In this document: positions 39,292-47,511 of the stretch, piece by piece
Position numbering within the stretch: the first letter of the stretch is position 1
Layout: every line of letters begins with the position of its first letter
Made by a program: the position numbers and the translations under genes
From: Oscillospiraceae bacterium
GTDB lineage: Bacteria; Bacillota; Clostridia; Oscillospirales; Ruminococcaceae
NCBI GenBank assembly: GCA_017466885.1
Contig: JAFTTH010000025.1
Span: 1 to 64,000, forward strand
Length of the DNA: 64,000 nucleotides
Reading direction: 5' to 3'
The notes under the pieces: generated by a model
Seen by the model: only the letters and a program-made list of their open reading frames with translations
Told to the model about the DNA's origin: nothing
Databases searched by the model: none

Positions 39292-40311
39292 TTACCTTCC
39301 TGCCGAATCCCAGTTTTTCGCCACCAGTCTGCCGGTGGCACCCTCCACCTGTCCGGGATTGCAGATAATAAGATCATTTTCTGTCAGTCCCGAGAGGACT
39401 TCCGCTCCGGTGGAGGTCTCTGCCCCGGTTTGGATCCTTTGCCGGACAGCCTTCCCCTGCCGGTACAGATAAACGTATTCCTTCCCCTCCCGGTCGGAGG
39501 AGATGGCTTCATAAGGAATAAAGAGGACGTCCTCCCGGTCCTCCACCCAGATCTCGGCGGAAAGAGTAAAGCCGGGCTTCATTTCCGGGCCGACTCCGTC
39601 CAGCAGAAGAAGAACGTCTACCACCGTTTCGGAGGCAAGGGCGGTGGACTCCTTTTTGGCAACTGCGCTGATTTTGGTTACGGTTGCCTCGTAGCTCCCC
39701 GAAAGTCCGCTGCCGCGGATCAGAGCGCGATCCCCGACTGAGATCCGCCCTACCTCCCTTTCGTTTACGGTGATCCTGGCCTGCAACCGGTCCGGATCGG
39801 AGATCACAAAGGCGGCCGTTTTGGGGTTGGAAAGGCTTCCGGCCTTCAGCCCTACCGCGGTGATGACGCCGTCCCGCTCCGCATAAACACAGGTGGGGAA
39901 GGAGGAAATATCCGGGAGGGAGGAAAGGTCGGGGAGCTTGCCGCCGGAAAGATATTGCGCCAGAAGATCCTCCAGCTCCGCCGGAATCCCGGAGGAAAGG
40001 CCGTCCTCCAGAAGCTGGCTGAAGATTTCCAGGGTGCGATCCCGGTCGATTACCGCAAGAAGCTGTCCCTCCTCCACAAAATCGCCCACCTCCACCAAAA
40101 CCTCCGCCGGACAAACCGGGAGGGACAGATAGGTTTTTTTGCTCTCTGCCGCCTCCAGCTTGCCGTTTCCCTTCACAGTTTCGGAGTAGGAAAGGGAGGC
40201 GGGCAGGGTCAGGTATGCGGTGGTGAGGCCGGCTTCCAAAAGCCGCGGGAGGGAAACGCCGCCACCTATGGCAAAGATTGCAACCATCAGTATCATCCAT
40301 CTGCGCTTCAA
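39292..40311 (-). CDS. HlyD/MacA-type membrane-fusion adaptor
   Basis: The TTG at 40311 is proposed as start because GGAGGG lies eight bases upstream; the frame stays open to another TTG at 40338. The 339-residue protein has an N-terminal anchor (WMILMVAIFAIGGGVSL), a biotinyl-lipoyl-like half-motif VEVGDFVEEGQLLAVID, a short helical hairpin, and beta-barrel regions (INEREVGRISVGDRALIRG, KPGFTLSAEIWVEDREDVLFIPYEAI). It pairs with the MacB-like permease immediately downstream. Confidence 0.85.
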   Translation of the reverse strand: MKRRWMILMVAIFAIGGGVSLPRLLEAGLTTAYLTLPASLSYSETVKGNGKLEAAESKKTYLSLPVCPAEVLVEVGDFVEEGQLLAVIDRDRTLEIFSQLLEDGLSSGIPAELEDLLAQYLSGGKLPDLSSLPDISSFPTCVYAERDGVITAVGLKAGSLSNPKTAAFVISDPDRLQARITVNEREVGRISVGDRALIRGSGLSGSYEATVTKISAVAKKESTALASETVVDVLLLLDGVGPEMKPGFTLSAEIWVEDREDVLFIPYEAISSDREGKEYVYLYRQGKAVRQRIQTGAETSTGAEVLSGLTENDLIICNPGQVEGATGRLVAKNWDSAGR

Positions 40312-40483
40312 GGCCGATCCCTCCGTTTTTTGTTTCAATGCTTACCGAGCTATTTTGGCTGAAAGGAGGCAGAATATGTACCCGCCAAAGAGATTTTTTG
40401 CCCGGCCGCATAAACGAATCCTCTCCGCAAAAAATATTCAGCAGAATCAATGGAATAATGTCCAGAGAAAAGAGGAGAAACGG

Positions 40484-40660
40484 ATGAATCTGATCTGCTG
40501 CAGTGCATCCTGCAAGTATCAGCGGGAGGGATATTGCGCCATGGAGCGGCCTTTGCCCCTCCAGACGACACAGCAACAGGGAGACTGTCTCTATTTTTGC
40601 CCCCGGGAGGAAAAAAATTCCGTTCCGGTGAATAAGGAGGAATCCAGCCGCCCACAATAG
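40484..40660 (+). CDS. Small cysteine-rich protein (DUF1540-like)
   Basis: The 58-residue protein begins MNLICCSASCKYQREGYCAME and has further Cys in GDCLYFC, six to seven cysteines in pairs that could bind a metal. Similar small proteins are common in Oscillospiraceae and resemble DUF1540. AGAGGAG precedes this ATG. An in-frame ATG at 40376 has an even better AAAGGAGG and would add 36 basic residues (MYPPKRFFARPHKRIL), so two forms are possible. The gene is followed by spoIIR. Confidence 0.65.
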   Translation: MNLICCSASCKYQREGYCAMERPLPLQTTQQQGDCLYFCPREEKNSVPVNKEESSRPQ

Positions 40661-40709
40661 CTTTGCCGGCCACTACGCGGCACAGCCGCAACAGGAAAGG
40701 AACGACACC

Positions 40710-41315
40710 ATGAAACGAATTGAGCTTGCGCTGATTTTCGGATTGCTTACCGCACTGCTCTTTGCCGATACCGCCGCCTTTGGAAAGGAATGCCAACAGA
40801 TCAGCAGCGAGGTGCTCCGTCTGCATATTCCGGCCAACTCCGACTCGGAGGCGGATCAGGCGGTCAAGCTGGAGATCCGGGACGCCATCCTTGCCCGGAC
40901 AGGGGAGCTTTTCTATGCCGCAGGGACAGCCGACCAGGCCGCGGCGATTGCGGAGAAGGAGCTTGCTGAGTTTGAACGGATCGCCAACGGTATTCTGCGG
41001 GAGAAAGGCTTTTCCTATACTGCCCGGGCAGAGGTCTGCCGGATGTTTTTTGCCACCCGTACATACGGGGAGCTGACCATGCCGGCGGGACAGTATCAGG
41101 CGGTGCGGATTACTTTGGGAGAGGGTGCAGGGCAAAACTGGTGGTGCGTGCTGTTTCCGCCCCTCTGCCTGCCTGCTGCCACCGAAACACCGGAGGATTC
41201 CTTTTCCCGGGAGGAGCAGGAGATTCTGGAGCGGGAGGTTCGGTATGAGCCGCGGTTCGCGGTGGTAGAATGGTTTGAACAGTTGATGGATCAGCTGGCA
41301 GGAATCTTCTCCTGA
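40710..41315 (+). CDS. spoIIR: Stage II sporulation protein R
   Basis: The 201-residue protein has a signal peptide (residues 1-25) and the SpoIIR core: VLRLHIPANSDSEADQAVKLEIRDAIL, GELTMPAGQYQAVRITLGEG and GQNWWCVLFPPLC. SpoIIR is secreted from the forespore and triggers processing of pro-sigma-E in the mother cell through SpoIIGA. Its presence indicates a spore former. A terminator follows. Confidence 0.95.
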   Translation: MKRIELALIFGLLTALLFADTAAFGKECQQISSEVLRLHIPANSDSEADQAVKLEIRDAILARTGELFYAAGTADQAAAIAEKELAEFERIANGILREKGFSYTARAEVCRMFFATRTYGELTMPAGQYQAVRITLGEGAGQNWWCVLFPPLCLPAATETPEDSFSREEQEILEREVRYEPRFAVVEWFEQLMDQLAGIFS

Positions 41316-41336
41316 ATAGCGAACACAAGAAACGAA

Positions 41337-41383
41337 CAAAGCCAGCCGAAGGCGGAGGGGAGTCCTGCCTTGGCTGGCTTTGT
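41337..41383 (+). terminator. Terminator of spoIIR
   Basis: An 11-bp stem (CAAAGCCAGCC with GGCTGGCTTTG) is followed by TTATTCTGTTT. Confidence 0.8.
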
Positions 41384-41529
41384 TATTCTGTTTGAGGGCG
41401 GAACGGCGCGCCGTCCGGGATAACTGCATAAGAGGGGAGTCCGGAGGAAGCGGCTGCATCAAAGCGGAGCCCCTCCTCCGTTTCAAAAAAGATATACTGA
41501 TGAATCCGGTCGGAGGCGGGGGGATGCGA
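41383..41529 (-). pseudogene. C-terminal remnant of a truncated gene
   Basis: A minus-strand frame without a start codon reads ASDRIHQYIFFETEEGLRFD and continues AAASSGLPSYAVIPDGAPFRPQTE to a stop. The composition is protein-like and the codons are high-GC like the native neighbours. Its 5' end stops at a TGA exactly where AT-rich DNA begins (about 41530). This is best explained as the tail of a native gene cut by the arrival of the AT-rich block. The family is not recognised. Confidence 0.45.
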
Positions 41530-41572
41530 TCAGTATAGAAATCGCTCTAATAAAATAACTCTCTGACTGATC

Positions 41573-42127
41573 TTAAATCAATTCTTCCCGTATGTTTTCA
41601 ACAATATGCGAATGAACGCCGCCATATTCAATTGTAATCAAGAAACCATCTTTGGTACAGTGAGTTGATTCACGCGGCAAATCATTTCTTTCTGTATACA
41701 TAAACAAATATTCTCCGTCAGGATCCATTTCTTCAACTTTTCCGATGGAATCACCTTTCTTCAGTTTTTGAAAATCCGATTTCATCCTTTTTGCACCGTA
41801 GAGAAGCCCGTACCCCTCCTTATTTCCATACTCATCGAAGTAAACCATTAAAACAGTATTTTCCCCACGATATGCAGCTCGAAAATAACCATCATTTTCT
41901 TCCCTCAGACACTCAACAGGAAACTGCTTGTCGAGTTCATCAAAAGATCCAGTAAACATTATAATTTCCTTCAACTGCAATTCATCATAGGTGCAGGATG
42001 TTAAAGTCAAAAAATTACAATCTGTTGGGGATAGTTTCCGTTTCATAGTTCCCACTTCTTTCATACAAGAACAATGCAAAAATAAAACCGCAACCGCAAC
42101 GATTAAAAATATTTGTCTAACTCTCAT
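41573..42127 (-). CDS. Unknown lipoprotein in an AT-rich operon
   Basis: The ATG at 42127 (MRVRQIFLIVAVAVLFLHCSC) follows GAGGTG. The 184-residue protein has a signal sequence with a lipobox-like LHCSC, then a soluble domain with FPVECLREENDGYFRAAYRG, KKGDSIGKVEEMDPDGEYLFMYTE and GFLITIEYGG. The KKGDSIGKVEEMDPDG stretch resembles small BamE/SmpA-like lipoprotein folds. Function is unknown. It is the third gene of an operon with another lipoprotein and a membrane protein, in DNA of clearly lower GC than both sides. Confidence 0.65.
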   Translation of the reverse strand: MRVRQIFLIVAVAVLFLHCSCMKEVGTMKRKLSPTDCNFLTLTSCTYDELQLKEIIMFTGSFDELDKQFPVECLREENDGYFRAAYRGENTVLMVYFDEYGNKEGYGLLYGAKRMKSDFQKLKKGDSIGKVEEMDPDGEYLFMYTERNDLPRESTHCTKDGFLITIEYGGVHSHIVENIREELI

Positions 42128-42164
42128 AATGCACCTCAATTTCCTGCCGCATAGTAGACGGCAC

Positions 42165-42470
42165 TCAATCATCCATTACCGCTTCATCAACTTCTTCAAT
42201 TGCAAAAACAATTCCATTTGGGCCATACGTTCGTATTTGAATCCACCTTCCGTTTTGCATCGGATATTCAACAAGAGATCCATAGCTTGTCACTACCGCA
42301 TACTTTGTTGGAGCAATGACAAACACATCCTTCATAGTGGATTGCCCTATTATGATAGAGTCGAAATCCTCCATGGTATAGTATTTTTTCGCTATGCACC
42401 CTGAAAATAAAGTTGGCAACAGCAAGAAAACGGTAACTACAATCAGAATACAGCTCGCGATTCTTTTCAT
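42165..42470 (-). CDS. Small BamE/SmpA-like lipoprotein
   Basis: The ATG at 42470 overlaps the stop of the upstream membrane protein gene (ATGA). The 101-residue protein has a signal and lipobox (LPTLFSGC) and then MEDFDSIIIGQSTMKDVFVIAPTKY and VEYPMQNGRWIQIRTYGPNG. The IGQSTMKDV stretch resembles the first helix of SmpA/BamE-type small lipoproteins. It probably sits on the outside of the membrane together with the next lipoprotein. Confidence 0.65.
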   Translation of the reverse strand: MKRIASCILIVVTVFLLLPTLFSGCIAKKYYTMEDFDSIIIGQSTMKDVFVIAPTKYAVVTSYGSLVEYPMQNGRWIQIRTYGPNGIVFAIEEVDEAVMDD

Positions 42471-43075
42471 TGTACGCCTCCTTTTTTGCGGAAGAAAGAC
42501 AGGATCAATGCGGTGAGGGAAAGCAGAACGGTGGGGAATATCATCGCGTCGGAGCAGGGGAGGAACAATGCAAGGGCAGCAAGGAGCCATACAAAGAGAG
42601 CATACCCCAAGGCGGCGCAGACCAATCCGATCACCGAGCACATAGAGGGGCGGTGGAGGAATAGAAGAATCGTCCGGTAGAAAATGAAGAAAAGCAGGCC
42701 GATGGCCACGGCATAGCCGAGAAGCATCAGCGGGTTTTGGCTCAGGGAAACGGTCATAGGAGTCAGGGACGACAGCGAAGGAGGGACGGAATCAATTAGA
42801 GGGAAAACTGCACATGCTCCGCCCCAAAACAGGGCAGAGATCAGTCCTCCGACAATGGGGACGAACACCGTGCGGGAGAATTTTGGAAGGGGTAGCAATA
42901 GGAAAATACCCAGCGGCACCAAAAGCAAAAGGGCAGGGATCAATTCTCTGGCGGTATGGGCAAAGTCTTTCGGAAGAGGACCAAAAAGCACGCCAACCAA
43001 AACAATCAGAAAAACTGCAGAGCAAGCAATGCCGATCCCTGGCAAGATTCGGGTGAAAAATTTGCGTCGTTTCAT
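42467..43075 (-). CDS. Polytopic membrane protein, first gene of a BlaI-like-regulated operon
   Basis: The 202-residue protein has about six hydrophobic segments and a basic start (MKRRKFFTRILPGIG) and end (FFRKKGGVQ). No family is recognised. GGGAGG precedes the ATG. It follows a consensus promoter whose start region is covered by a palindrome. The three genes of this operon overlap or nearly touch, so they likely form one envelope unit. Confidence 0.65.
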   Translation of the reverse strand: MKRRKFFTRILPGIGIACSAVFLIVLVGVLFGPLPKDFAHTARELIPALLLLVPLGIFLLLPLPKFSRTVFVPIVGGLISALFWGGACAVFPLIDSVPPSLSSLTPMTVSLSQNPLMLLGYAVAIGLLFFIFYRTILLFLHRPSMCSVIGLVCAALGYALFVWLLAALALFLPCSDAMIFPTVLLSLTALILSFFRKKGGVQ

Positions 43076-43098
43076 TTTTGTTTCCTCCCTTCGCAGCG

Positions 43099-43118
43099 TA
43101 GACTATTGTAATAGTCTA
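43099..43118. promoter_or_regulatory. Operator palindrome (BlaI/MecI-like)
   Basis: TAGACTATT-GT-AATAGTCTA is a perfect 9-bp inverted repeat placed six bases downstream of the -10 box, where a bound repressor would block transcription. The form resembles BlaI/MecI/CopY-family operators. No such repressor gene is in the window. Confidence 0.65.
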
Positions 43119-43123
43119 ATGCT

Positions 43124-43152
43124 ATTTTAGCATATCCCGGAAAGGATGTCAA
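43124..43152 (-). promoter_or_regulatory. Promoter of the AT-rich three-gene operon
   Basis: TTGACA (43152-43147), a 17-base spacer and TAAAAT (43129-43124) on the minus strand give a near-perfect promoter. Confidence 0.85.
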
Positions 43153-43200
43153 GGGAAATATGCGATGGAGAAGAATAGAAAAATGGAACAATTCCCACAA

Positions 43201-43238
43201 AAAGAGAAGGCTCGTATTTTGCAACGAGTCTTCTCTTT
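43201..43238 (-). terminator. Terminator of the glycoside hydrolase transcript
   Basis: The stem AAAGAGAAG-CTCG/CGAG-CTTCTCTTT is followed on the minus strand by TTTTTGTGGG. Between it and the gene end (43325) nothing else is seen. Confidence 0.75.
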
Positions 43239-43324
43239 CTTTGTTTCGTCATATTCTATCTGTCGCAAACTGTCCGAAGGGCAAAATTACTTGCCGTTCC
43301 GTGGACAGAACGGGAGAATGCTTC

Positions 43325-46114
43325 CTACCGAAGCCGCAGAGCAAAGGGAACTTCGTCCGCGGTGATGGAGAGGGTCATACCCTCAACCGGCCACTGGGCA
43401 AGGGGGGTGCCCTCCTCCAGGAGCTGGCAGGAAGCATATTGCTTGCCGAGAGTGATTTTTCCTTCCTCAAAGGGGAGGACAGTCAGAGAATCCTCTCCCA
43501 GGAGAAGGATCACCGGAGCATCGCTTTGGCAGATCAGGGTATTCCCAGAGAAGAGGGAGCCCCGGAATTCTGCACGAAGAAGGGTATCTCCATCCTTGAG
43601 GAAGCAGCCGAAGCCACCCTGATGGCAGATCCGCAGGTCTCCGAAGGTCAGCTCGGCAGGACCTTCAGAGGAGAAGAGGGTCAGCAGACCGGCAGTGGTC
43701 TCCCGATAGAATACCCGACAGCCCTCCGGCAGGTTCAGTCCCCCGGTCAGCCCGGTGACGGCATCCTCCCCGGTGAGGACGGTGGCACCCATCCTGCGGC
43801 GGGATTCCAAAAATGCGGCAATCTCGGGGCGAATCTCCAGCTCGTTGGGGTAAAGAAGGGTTTGAGCGGATTCGGGGAGGGAATCCAGTTGGTCCTCCTG
43901 CCAGATCTGGTAAGGGATTCCCTTGCTCCAGAGGGCGCGGAGGGTATTGTTGATCCGCTCCATCCGCCGGGGGTAGCCGGCAGTAGGGGTGAAGGGATCG
44001 GTCTCAAAGGGAAGGATCAGGTAGAGGGCGCTTGCCTTGGGAGCGTAGCCCAACCCCTTGCCCAGCTGGGCGGCCCGCTTCATCAGAAAAGCGGAATAAG
44101 AAGGGCTATCCACGCAGTTCAGGCCGCTGCCGTAATCGAAGGAAGCAGTCCAGGGGCAGAGGGCAAGACAGCCCTTGGGCCAGCTTTTGGCATAGTTATA
44201 CCGGCCGGCATAGAGGAAATATTCCGACTCCTCCATAGGAGTATCCAATGCAAACTGGAGGTAGGTAGGCCGGCCAGACAGCCGGTCGCAGAGCCAGGAA
44301 ACACCCCACTCGTAGTTGACGGCGGCACTGTCTCCTGCGGCCATATAGTAGTGGTAGCGGAGATAAAGCTCATCCGCCCGGACGGTATCCTTATCCCAGG
44401 TTCCGCCGAATTCCTCCATATAGAAGGGCTTGCCCAGGCAGGCGGCGTTTTGGTAGTTCGCGGCCAGTCCCGACTGCTCTGCCTCGTGATAGCTATGGTC
44501 GGCGATCAGATTTCCGCCCGAGGTGCAGCGATAGTTTTCCGATCCGGTGTTCCAGCAGCTGATGCCGTCCACCACCGGCTGGGTCACCCCGGCCTCCTGA
44601 ATGGCGGTGCGAAGTGCCTTGGCCCACTGACGGAACAGATCAATGCTCTGATAGGGCGGCTGGAGAGAACGGAAGGAGGGGTCCAGCCAATCCTCCCCGG
44701 TCTGATAGGGGAGGGGGTCCACCACCGAGAATTCGTTGGTAAGATCCCAGATGATATGGCTCATATGTCCGAATTTGCGGGCAAGGATGGTGCAAAATTC
44801 CTTTTGCTCCTCCATATTCTGCAGCCAAAGTCCCAGCAGGCAGTCATCCTTCATACTGGCGACCTCAAATTTTTTCCGGACACCGGGGAGATTGATCTCC
44901 ATATAATGGGTCCAGGAGTTATAGATAACGAAAACAGCGGCGATTCCGGCGTTGGCAAGGACGGTCAGCATTGCCTCCATCCCCCGGAGGGATTCCTCGT
45001 CCAGAATGGGGTCACACCAGACCCGGCAGATCTTATTTCCCGCACGGCGGATGGCGTCAACCGTCCGGATCAGCTCGGGAATCCGCATTCCCCGGTAGCT
45101 CAGCTCAAAGAAATCGCTGGAGGGATAAAGGTGGGTGCCAATAAAGAAATCAGTCGCACCGTCAATGGCGATGGCAGTCTTTTCCATAGAAACGGTAGGA
45201 TAATGCTGATCCTCCCGGCGGAGCAGGAGGGCGCTATCCACATAGTCGGGGGTATCGGCAATCTCCTCCCGGCCAAGGCCGTAACGGTACCGGTCGTGAA
45301 GGATCAGGGTCGCCCGCAGACGGACAACTCCCGAGATCCCTTCCGGATACCAATCCCAGTGAACGGGGGTAGCATCCTTGGGGTTGACAACGCCCTCGGA
45401 ATTTCCGATCACCTCAAGAGAATTGCCTGCCTCGTCCAGCCGCTCAAACCGGACGGTAAAGGGGGAAAGCTCCTCCCGGAGATTTTCCACCCGGCACTCC
45501 AGCCGGATCCGTTCTCCCTGCCCGTAAAGGGGGAATTCTCCCCGGAAGGAAGAGATCCAGCACTTCTTGGAGGAATATTCCAAAGCGGCGGCGATCATTC
45601 GGCCCCAGTCGGTGCCGTTGAGGGCAGAAAGAGGCTCCTCCAGCGCGAAGATATACCAAAAGCTCCCCTTATAGTTTCCACCGGTGAGGGAGGAATCATA
45701 GTTTTTGAGCAGCATTCCGGGGTAGCCCAGAAGATCCCCGTGCTTGCCCCGGGAGGCGAGAAGGGGGATGACCTCGGCGCGGGGCTCTTCGTCAATCCCG
45801 TGCATCGCGTACCGGCTTTGAGGACGCACCTGCAAAAACATTCCTTCCGTTTCTCCGAAGGATAGCTCACAGGGTAACCCCGCAGCGGTGGGGAGAACCT
45901 CAGAATAACGGGTCAGCCGCCCGGGAATGCCATCCACCCAAAGAGGCTTGAGGGCATCGATTCCCTGGGTGCCGAGGAAGAAGAAAGCCTCTCCGGCACG
46001 GATCCGGGCAAGCAGCCCCCCGGGAATGGTAAATTCGGGAGCGGTGGGGCAGAAGGTTACCTCCTTCGGGAGGGAAAGGGCGGCCTTGGTTTTTTCACTG
46101 GTAAAAAGAATCAT
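43325..46114 (-). CDS. Glycoside hydrolase, clan GH-A-like barrel with accessory domains
   Basis: The 929-residue protein has an N-terminal beta-rich region (1-300), a TIM-barrel (about 305-640) and a C-terminal region with an alpha/beta domain (ALWSKGIPYQIWQEDQL) and beta domains. In the barrel, HIIWDLTNEFS near residue 461 gives a likely acid/base Glu, and FYMEEFGGTW near residue 567 a likely nucleophile Glu, the pattern of clan GH-A (GH2/5/42-type). No signal peptide is seen, so it probably acts in the cytoplasm on imported oligosaccharides. It follows the GH38 pseudogene in the same transcript. Exact family and linkage specificity cannot be given. Confidence 0.8.
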   Translation of the reverse strand: MILFTSEKTKAALSLPKEVTFCPTAPEFTIPGGLLARIRAGEAFFFLGTQGIDALKPLWVDGIPGRLTRYSEVLPTAAGLPCELSFGETEGMFLQVRPQSRYAMHGIDEEPRAEVIPLLASRGKHGDLLGYPGMLLKNYDSSLTGGNYKGSFWYIFALEEPLSALNGTDWGRMIAAALEYSSKKCWISSFRGEFPLYGQGERIRLECRVENLREELSPFTVRFERLDEAGNSLEVIGNSEGVVNPKDATPVHWDWYPEGISGVVRLRATLILHDRYRYGLGREEIADTPDYVDSALLLRREDQHYPTVSMEKTAIAIDGATDFFIGTHLYPSSDFFELSYRGMRIPELIRTVDAIRRAGNKICRVWCDPILDEESLRGMEAMLTVLANAGIAAVFVIYNSWTHYMEINLPGVRKKFEVASMKDDCLLGLWLQNMEEQKEFCTILARKFGHMSHIIWDLTNEFSVVDPLPYQTGEDWLDPSFRSLQPPYQSIDLFRQWAKALRTAIQEAGVTQPVVDGISCWNTGSENYRCTSGGNLIADHSYHEAEQSGLAANYQNAACLGKPFYMEEFGGTWDKDTVRADELYLRYHYYMAAGDSAAVNYEWGVSWLCDRLSGRPTYLQFALDTPMEESEYFLYAGRYNYAKSWPKGCLALCPWTASFDYGSGLNCVDSPSYSAFLMKRAAQLGKGLGYAPKASALYLILPFETDPFTPTAGYPRRMERINNTLRALWSKGIPYQIWQEDQLDSLPESAQTLLYPNELEIRPEIAAFLESRRRMGATVLTGEDAVTGLTGGLNLPEGCRVFYRETTAGLLTLFSSEGPAELTFGDLRICHQGGFGCFLKDGDTLLRAEFRGSLFSGNTLICQSDAPVILLLGEDSLTVLPFEEGKITLGKQYASCQLLEEGTPLAQWPVEGMTLSITADEVPFALRLR

Positions 46115-46133
46115 CGGATCACACGGTCCTTTT

Positions 46134-47338
46134 CTATTTATTGGCTTGGGGCTGAATTTTAAGGGTCACGATCTTGAAGGGATCGGCGTGGCAGGAGAGC
46201 CGGCCATCTTTCTCGGTCAGGGTGACGCCCTCTGTTACCGGACGGTTGAGGAAGTCCACCGAGGCGACCGATCCATGGCGTGGCCGGTGATCTGGAAGGT
46301 CTGCATCCACATCTTTTCCAGTTCTGCCTCGGGGTAGCTTTCTCCGGAGAGAGCGGCGATGACGCCCAAACCCTCCGTTTGCGTCAGAAGCTGTTCCAGC
46401 TCCCCTCTCTTCCGCCACATGGAGCGGTCTCCCTTGGCGGGAAGATTGAAGGTCAGCTCGGAATCGTCCAGTCCGCAGGCGACGGTTTCCAGGTCTTTCG
46501 TTTCCAGATCCTCGAAATATTCCCGGGCGGTGGAAAGGCCGATCTTGGTTTCCTCCCGCCGGTTCCATTCGTCAATAAACTCAAAGAGATGAACCTCCCG
46601 GTCGTACCAGTTGGTGTCGGGGAAGCTATCGTCACAGCCAAAGTGAATCATTTCGGTATCGGAGGGGCAAAGGCCCTCCACCCGGCGGGGAGTGATATCC
46701 TCTGCCAGGAACCGGTCTCTGGCCTCCTCCCATTGGGTGGAGAAATCCAGGTTGGTGTAAGAAGCGTCCAGCATTCCGCCGCCAAAGGCGCGGGAAACCA
46801 GGATCTTGGTGCCGTCCAACCCCTGCCAGTAGAAGGTGCGGGGGATTTCCCGCTGATCCAGGGTCACTTCAGGACGTTGGAAGCGGTACCAGCGACAGCC
46901 CATCAGCTTCAGAAGCTGGGGAATCTGCTGCTGACCCGAAGCAGTATCCAGATTATGGTAGTAGGGGATCTCCTCCACTCCGAAGGTCTCCTTAAAGAAG
47001 GTATCTCCGGCGATCAGGTTTCGGACGAAGGTTTCCTCCCCGACATAAGAGGGACGGGCAAGGCTATATCCGCCATTGGAGATTTCGATCCGGCCCTCCC
47101 GGACCAGCTCCTTGAACCGCTCGGCCCGCTCAGGGTAATGTTTGGCAAAAGGCTCCCAGCTATGGGCAACGTTATCGATCATCCAGTAGGCGGAAGGGTT
47201 TTTCTCCAGCCAGTCGATCACCCGGTCAAAGATTTCGCAGTAGCGGAGGATATGCCACTGTCTTTCGTGGACCCAGGCGTAATCATGATGAGAATGAGGG
47301 ACGATATAAATACGACGGAGGGGTGCATTTTCCTTCAT
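46134..47338 (-). pseudogene. GH38 alpha-mannosidase pseudogene (internal deletion and frameshift)
   Basis: From the ATG at 47338 the first 367 or so residues are a good GH38 catalytic domain: YIVPHSHHDYAWVHERQW (zinc site), IDNVAHSWEPF, YHNLDTASGQQQIPQLLKLMG and MIHFGCDDSF. The frame then ends at 46235 after TGHAMDRSPRW. In another frame the bases just behind read SVDFLNRPVTEGVTL to DPFKIVTLKI, which is the typical extreme C-terminus of GH38 enzymes. The whole middle of the protein (about 400-500 residues in the family) is missing and the frames do not match. The catalytic part might still be expressed but would lack its beta-sandwich half. Confidence 0.75.
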
Positions 47339-47386
47339 AAGAATCAATCCTTTCGGAGTGGATAACAAAGAGGTTGTTTTGGGGAT

Positions 47387-47415
47387 ATTATAGCGGTGTA
47401 AAGGAGGAATGACAA
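47387..47415 (-). promoter_or_regulatory. Promoter of the GH38/GH-A transcript
   Basis: TTGTCA (47415-47410), a 17-base spacer and TATAAT (47392-47387) lie on the minus strand 49 bases before the GH38 start. The rest of the gap to 47511 is A-rich with no clear feature. Confidence 0.8.
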
Positions 47416-47511
47416 GCAAAAACAGAACAACAGAAGGGATAAAAATCGCAACAAACCAAAGCAAAAAAGACCAGTCTCACAACAAACAGCCCAATCATAG
47501 AAACAAATGGG

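Noticed and set aside
41337..41383. Inverted repeat near the AT-rich insert as a transposon end
   Set aside because: It is followed by a T-rich tract directly behind spoIIR and is better explained as its terminator; no matching end is seen on the other side of the insert.
40350..41486. A 378-codon minus-strand frame
   Set aside because: It is antisense to spoIIR and the Cys-rich protein, both of which have family support.
43160..45865. A 901-codon open frame on the plus strand
   Set aside because: It is antisense to the GH-A hydrolase and starts inside that gene's terminator; composition is glycine/proline-rich without any motif.
46134..46568. Independent arginine-rich 144-residue gene
   Set aside because: Most of it is an out-of-frame reading of the GH38 catalytic part; only its last 40 residues are meaningful, as the displaced GH38 C-terminus.
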